DNA from: Phlegmacium glaucopus
Taxonomy: Eukaryota; Basidiomycota; Agaricomycetes; Agaricales; Cortinariaceae
Length of the DNA stretch: 61,955 bases
Direction of reading: 5' to 3'
NCBI GenBank assembly: GCA_015039465.1
Contig: MU130571.1
Coordinates: 1-61,955 of the forward strand
Below the pieces are notes generated by a model. The model searched no databases, had not been told where the DNA came from, and worked only from the letters and a program-made list of their open reading frames with translations. Shown here piece by piece: positions 57,106 to 61,955 of this stretch. Both the position numbers and the translations under genes were made by a program. Numbering within the stretch: position 1 is the stretch's first letter; the number at the start of each line of letters is the position of its first letter.

Positions 57106-60100
57106 TTATTTTAGTGCGTAAAAGAGCTCCTTCTCAAAGTATTTATTCAACCGAAATTCCAAGCTATACTCGAGGGCAGTTTCCTTCGCAAGATGTTTCT
57201 CAGCAAACTCTCCGAATCGTGGTACCAGATCGATGAGAGTTCTGATACGCCCAAAAGGTATGACACCTCCAAAAATAGATCCATCACTGCGCCGCGCACG
57301 TTTCAAGTGATACATCCCTGTGGATGGTTCCACATAGAGGCCTTTCTGACTTGGACGCTGAGGATTTGACTGAGGAATAAAATCAAAGCGTTGAACATAG
57401 GCGAGGAGCATGTCGGTGCAAGGATGGGAAGGACTCCTTTTATGGGGAACAGCATGAAAAATCAGGCGTAACTGTACAACATGATGTCCTGGTACGGAAT
57501 TAAAACAAGTTTTTGATCGGTGGAATAAGTGACATTACCTTCGAGCCCACTAGATGGCCAGACCTGAGATGGATCGGTGTTAACAAGTACAATGTCTGAG
57601 TGACCAAAAGTCCAGGATCCTTGGGAAGGAGCTGCATTTACGGTTTGAGGTGGGAGAATATTGTATGGAGGGTGGTACGCATGATTTTGTAACTGAAGTT
57701 TTGTCCAAATCTGAAGGTAATCGAAGGGTAGTTCAGCGTTTGCATCAGCTATTCGACGGCCTCCAATGAGGGGAAGATCACCACCACCACCATGCTGAAG
57801 GAAGTCAGCGAACGCGCCTCGCAAATCAGGTAGATTGAATCTGTTCATTGCGTCATCAACGGTCAATTTCATGGTTGGGTCTCTAGAGAGATGCAAGGCG
57901 GTACGACCCCTGATGATTGTTCTGTGTGGCAGTGGTGAGCGAGGGTACGTATTCAGTTCAAGAGCATTGGCTAGCTCGAAATAATTTGCATGGTGTCGGA
58001 CTGCTCCTGATAAGCGTGTGACTGGTTGAATATGGGTAAAAAGATCAGAGGTCGAATTAATGGTGGATAGGGACTCGTTGTTGGGTTCTTCAGGATCCTC
58101 GAAGAGACCGCTATATTCAACATTACCGTTGTCGTCGTCAGCATCACTTGAGCAAAAAAGAGAATGAAAATCAATTTTGGCTTCACAAATAGCAGTTGCA
58201 AGGTCGAACTGCCGACATTTTTCATCGCGATCAAGGTAGCGGCATATTTGAGGTTCGTATCCTTGATTATTACCGGCGCGGGATGGAACCTTGATTTCGG
58301 TGATATTGCAACGCTCGGTATGGTCAGCAGACCACTGTATGGGTGCCCCGTTGTCGCACACACTGGAAGTGACACTTTGCATAAATTCGAGCTTTGGAAT
58401 ATACCAGTTATCGATAACCACCCGGCCTTTCCCTAATCGTCCGCCAGCTGCAATGATCGTGTCTTTGTGGTCGTGAAATTCTCGAAGTACATGATCTATT
58501 TCTGTGCACAGATTGTCTGAAACTTCAGGTGATTGGGCGAGATACCGAAAATCAGCTAAAGCACGGATGGCAATGAGAAAGTCCTTTGGAACACTATCAG
58601 CAATGACTGCAACAATGTAGCGTTGAATATCACGATGTTCTCGTCCAGTGACCTGTTTCAATTTTGAGATGCCTTCTGGGAATTGTCGAAAACCAGTGTG
58701 GGGATGAAGGATGGAGAAGCGGAAGTCAATTTCGGCATCACCGACGACACGAATGCACCATTGCGCGTCATGATCCCAAAACATCTTGTGCCAGTGGTGA
58801 AGTGGCTCTGGGGTGAAGAATTTAGAAGGGTCCGAGAGAGGCCAATCACGCCAAAACGGGCGGTGTACACCATTGAGACGATGAGCCTTGGCCTGTCGAA
58901 GATACGTGTCAAGATCCCAAGGATCAACCTCTTCCTCAATAGCAGTGAGTTGTCGAAGAGTTTTGAATGCTGTGCGTGGTGGATGCCTAAATGGGTCGCC
59001 AAATTCTTTATATGTTGCCATAGTCAAATGTGAGGTTTTTCCGGCAACTGCAGCTAGCGCCACTGCTTCTTGTGTATCAACAATATATGCCGCAAGGGGG
59101 GTAAAGGTGTAACGAAGAGAGCCAAGTGGGTCCGACATCATAATTCCCACCTCCGCAGCCTTCTTGAGTGGTCGCAGGATAAAGTCCAAACATTCATGAA
59201 TTAATCGATTTTCGAGGACGCCGCGCATTGTTCGGTTTTTGTGAGTGAACTTGGGAATAGGTAGAAGAGCAAGTAGATGAAATGCGTGGTTTGTTGCTTT
59301 TGTACGAAAATCCATGAGAAGATTTGCAAGACTAATTAGAAGCGGATGTGCAACGCATCCCCCTGTCATCGAGGAGAGATTGGTCTTATCAGATGATAGT
59401 ATAATCCCAAGGAGAGTCGCTCCATCAGGAAGCTGACGCTATAATATTTAGTTATAGTCAAAAAATGGACATTTAATTGGACAGAGAAACCGACCTGCAT
59501 TGACCATGCGACATCACCACTAAGCCACTCAGTGTATATGCGCATGGCTTTCGCAGCTGATTCATATAGGCGAAAAGGGGAGAATTTGATGAAATCTTTG
59601 ACAAGGGGGTGATATAGAATAGATTGAATACACTCCAAAGGATCGCGATAGTACAGATACAGCGGTTTCTTTGTCGGGTACAGTGTCTCCCAAGGTTTGC
59701 ACTGCCACTCTGGGCCCTTTGGAAGCATTTCGGCCAATCCTCGAAGCCTTTTTCCAGTGCGAAATGATAGATTGAGGCCTTTTATCTTTGGAAAACACCA
59801 GTCAATTAGGTTCTAAGTCACAGGACTTGGAGTGTGCTTACCAGCGTTAAAGACAAGAACTTATCCAAAGCAGCCATACTCAGATCCGAATGGAGTAAGA
59901 ATGCCGCCAACTCCCATTCTTCTCGGGATGCAAATGGATAGTACAAGTTCTCTGTGCGTTCCTCTGTAAATGTGTCACGGTCGAATTGCTGCATGAAAGT
60001 TATCCCTGTTCCGTATCCTTTAGCGGCTCCATCATATTCCTGAACAAAATGTCCTACTTCATCATCCGCCATATCGCATTCCATGAAAGCATCATCTTCT

Positions 60101-60327
60101 GGTGCTGGTGCTGGCTCAGTTGATGCATATGAGTCGTCTTCACTATTGTTGTCCTCCAGATTGGTATGCCGCCCATGTTGATTCTGTCGTATTTTATGTT
60201 TCTCGAGTTCATCAGCGAGATTCACAACTTCTTGAAAATGACCAAAGCAGGATCCTAGAGGTTGATTCATATGACTTAAGAGAATTTTCCTGTCTTTGAA
60301 ATTGCGGTGACATTGTGGGCAACGCAT
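57106..60327 (-). CDS. Plavaka-type transposase, intact
   Basis: Four exons: 59842-60327, 59495-59785, 57539-59438, 57106-57488; introns are 50-56 bases, GT-AG, and phases agree, giving 1019 residues. The N-terminus MRCPQCHRNFKDRKILLSHM is a C2HC-like finger (Cys3, Cys6, His19, Cys27) typical of Plavaka. An acidic region (NNSEDDSYASTEPAPAPEDD) follows. The core has KKPLYLYYRDPLECIQ, WLSGDVAWSMQ, ILSSDKTNLSS, HHWHKMFWDHDA, a GFRQFPEGISKLKQVTGREH block and SADHTERCNITEIKV. The C-terminus has YVQRFDFIPQ, PSTGMYHLKRA and RLNKYFEKELFYALK. Plavaka is a fungal DNA transposon group related to CACTA elements. No frame-breaking lesion is visible. Terminal repeats were not identified, so whether it is still mobile is open. 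Confidence 0.87.
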
Positions 60328-60428
60328 TGGTGGGAATGGATTGTGGAGGAAGCATGTGACGATCCGTGACTGAAAAAATAGAAATTCACGATCATATCTG
60401 AATTTTCTGTTTGCATTTTGGTTTAGGT

Positions 60429-60460
60429 AGCAACTGCCCAACCATCGGGGCCAGCTTGTT
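60429..60460. repeat. 32-base copy of eIF4G sequence beside the Plavaka gene
   Basis: AGCAACTGCCCAACCATCGG continuing to TTGTT matches 61173-61204 in the eIF4G pseudogene with one mismatch (31 of 32). Both are in the same orientation. It lies about 100 bases upstream of the transposase start codon. Confidence 0.85.
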
Positions 60461-60534
60461 AAAAAGACATGTGTGAGCAGAGTGGAAAACCAATGATACA
60501 ATAAAGATGCGGTTGAAAAAAGCAATCTAAGTTA

Positions 60535-61955
60535 CTACTGTAGAAGAGCAAGAAATTTATCACTGTCCATTGACTTCGAAGCTATGTTTGAAAGTTGCTC
60601 CAAATCCGCATCTTTGACCATCAATGCCAACAACTGGAATGCTTTGGGTGCGTCAATAGCAATGTCACCGATGATTTCAGCAACAGGTGATAGACCTTGT
60701 TCAAAGGAGGGGAGTAAAGTTCCTTTGAGACGGCAATGGCAAATAATTACGACACAAGTTTTGCGTCATCTTCCTTGGATTCAATGGCAGTTGACACAGC
60801 TGCCCTCCAATTTGGCAGCAGGTGATGTCGTTTCCACAGGTACGGAGTGGGGTTGGAGAACAAGACATTTGCTTTGTGGAGGGGGTTCGGTAGCAGCTTT
60901 GTCTGACAACAGTGTCAAAAAAAAGTAGACGACTAATCTTATTATGTGGACTCACCCTTATCACTTGCCTCAGCTCCCTGACTGCTAAGCATTGAGAACA
61001 TGTTCGAGCTCGAATTCCCTCGCAAGATTGCCTCTCGCTTATTCTCGGCGCCCTTCTTTCCAGCAAAGACACTGCTCGGCCCAAATGTCAAAGGCTGGGC
61101 CTTGCTGATTTTTCCAAAGTTGGATAGGTCGCCCGCTTTGGGAGGAGGACGAGGAGGACGAGACCCGCTCCCAGCAACTGCCCAACCATCGGGGCCAGTT
61201 TGTTGAGAAAAGTCACCACGGTCACCACCATGACGTGAACCACCTCGAGACATGCTGATCTATCGTTGGTAGGACTCCTTCTCTTGAGCGGCTTTCTCTT
61301 TCACAGCCTATATTTATACTCTGTTAAGTATTTCGAGATATCAAAATGAATAATCATGCGTACAGTTTCGTGAATTTGTGCAATTGTAGTAGGGGCAGCA
61401 ACAGCATTATGTGCAACCCACTTACGTTCGCGGAGCTCGAGCAGGTCCTAAATGGTATAAAGTTAGATGATATGTAAGCTAGATAGGACCAGTGACGCAC
61501 CTGGAGCATATATTGCATTCGAGGAGTAACATTAAGGCTCTTTGTGAGCTCCTTCATTTGGGAGAAGTAAACATCCAGATGGGCACGAGCCTTCTGGGTG
61601 TCGAGCATGCTACCGACAGTAGCAAGAAGCTTGCAAAGACTCTCGATTTCCTCCTCTTCCGGGTTATCAACGTTATCGGTTCTCTGACGCTTGAAGAGGT
61701 ACAACAGGATCGAAGTTCTGCATCTGCTGGTTCATGTTATTATTGAAGCCAGAGACATGACCCTGTCCTCCAGGAACCCTGTTGTTCTCGTTTCGGTTCT
61801 CTCCACGCTTACTGCGGACGCGTTTCTGCAACGGCGCACCAGCACCGCCTTGGCTAGCAGTCCTCTGTAGCATACTGGGCCGATTGCTTGTATATTGCAA
61901 TGCAGTCGCTCCGCTAACAGAAGCAGCTGGCATAATGTTCTTCACTACTAAGCTT
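60535..61955 (-). pseudogene. Rearranged eIF4G (translation initiation factor) pseudogene, runs off the window
   Basis: Read on the minus strand: an N-terminal piece ending MQNFDPVVPLQ; the second half of the MIF4G domain (NPEEEEIESLCKLLATVGSM, KARAHLDVYFSQMKELTKS, LLELRERKWVAHNAVAAPTT, QEKESYQR); the linker SRGGSRHGGDRGDFSQQTG, PKAGDLSNFGKISKAQPLTF, SSVFAGKKGAENKRE; and a MA3-domain remnant (GDIAIDAPKAFQLLALMVKD). Lesions: about 170 codons of MIF4G are missing at about 61670-61690 with a frame change; TAG at 61260-61262 in YQR-stop-ISMSRGG where Gln is expected; most of the start of MA3 is lost, with a further stop and frameshift near 60730. An essential factor cannot tolerate this, so it is a duplicated fragment and the real gene lies elsewhere. 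Confidence 0.85.

Overview
The window is nuclear DNA of a basidiomycete fungus, most likely a transposon-rich mushroom-forming species (Agaricomycetes). Evidence: genes split by many 45-70 base GT-AG introns; a Plavaka-type transposase; a fungal hAT transposon with its companion ORF; a two-gene transposon whose larger protein carries the GNRSKSWNKHWN motif; an eIF4G pseudogene. I cannot name the species. No rRNA gene, standard tRNA gene or CRISPR array is visible. All similarity statements come from reading the sequence, not from a database search.

The backbone from 2.4 to 51 kb is a decaying array of three gene families, named here M, P and S. M (seven copies, all minus strand) encodes a secreted-then-anchored protein: signal peptide, cysteine-containing ectodomain, one membrane helix followed by RRWK, and a long polar tail with a CPIC motif. 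Spliced by hand, M2 (7869-9577), M6 (43282-44964) and M7 (49311-51038) give uninterrupted proteins of 433, 419 and 435 residues from nine exons each. M1, M3, M4 and M5 are broken. P (five copies) encodes a Ser/Thr/Pro-rich protein with an acidic stretch and a predicted coiled coil; every copy looks dead or disrupted. S (three copies) is a small secreted-protein-like gene; only S2 keeps a spliced frame. The recurring order is S, P, M, with P and M convergent.

Mobile DNA has cut into this array repeatedly, and uninterrupted paralogs serve as empty sites that locate the insertions: a 9.5-kb two-gene element (13055-22546) between S2 and P2, an LTR in P2, a 1.36-kb element with 9-base target duplications in P3, and a 1.65-kb inverted-repeat element (47124-48774) in a duplicated block. 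The 9.5-kb element itself contains a minisatellite-bearing insert and a small hAT element. At the far left a 1.84-kb non-autonomous hAT with a perfect 8-base target duplication splits another open frame.

The right end is transposon territory: two perfect palindromes side by side, an autonomous-type hAT (51778-56308) lying between inverted copies of a 170-base repeat, an apparently intact Plavaka gene (57106-60327, 1019 residues), and a rearranged eIF4G pseudogene running off the window. The most promising biology is the M family array: a birth-and-death cluster of receptor-like membrane proteins with divergent ectodomains and a conserved intronic TCACGTGA palindrome.
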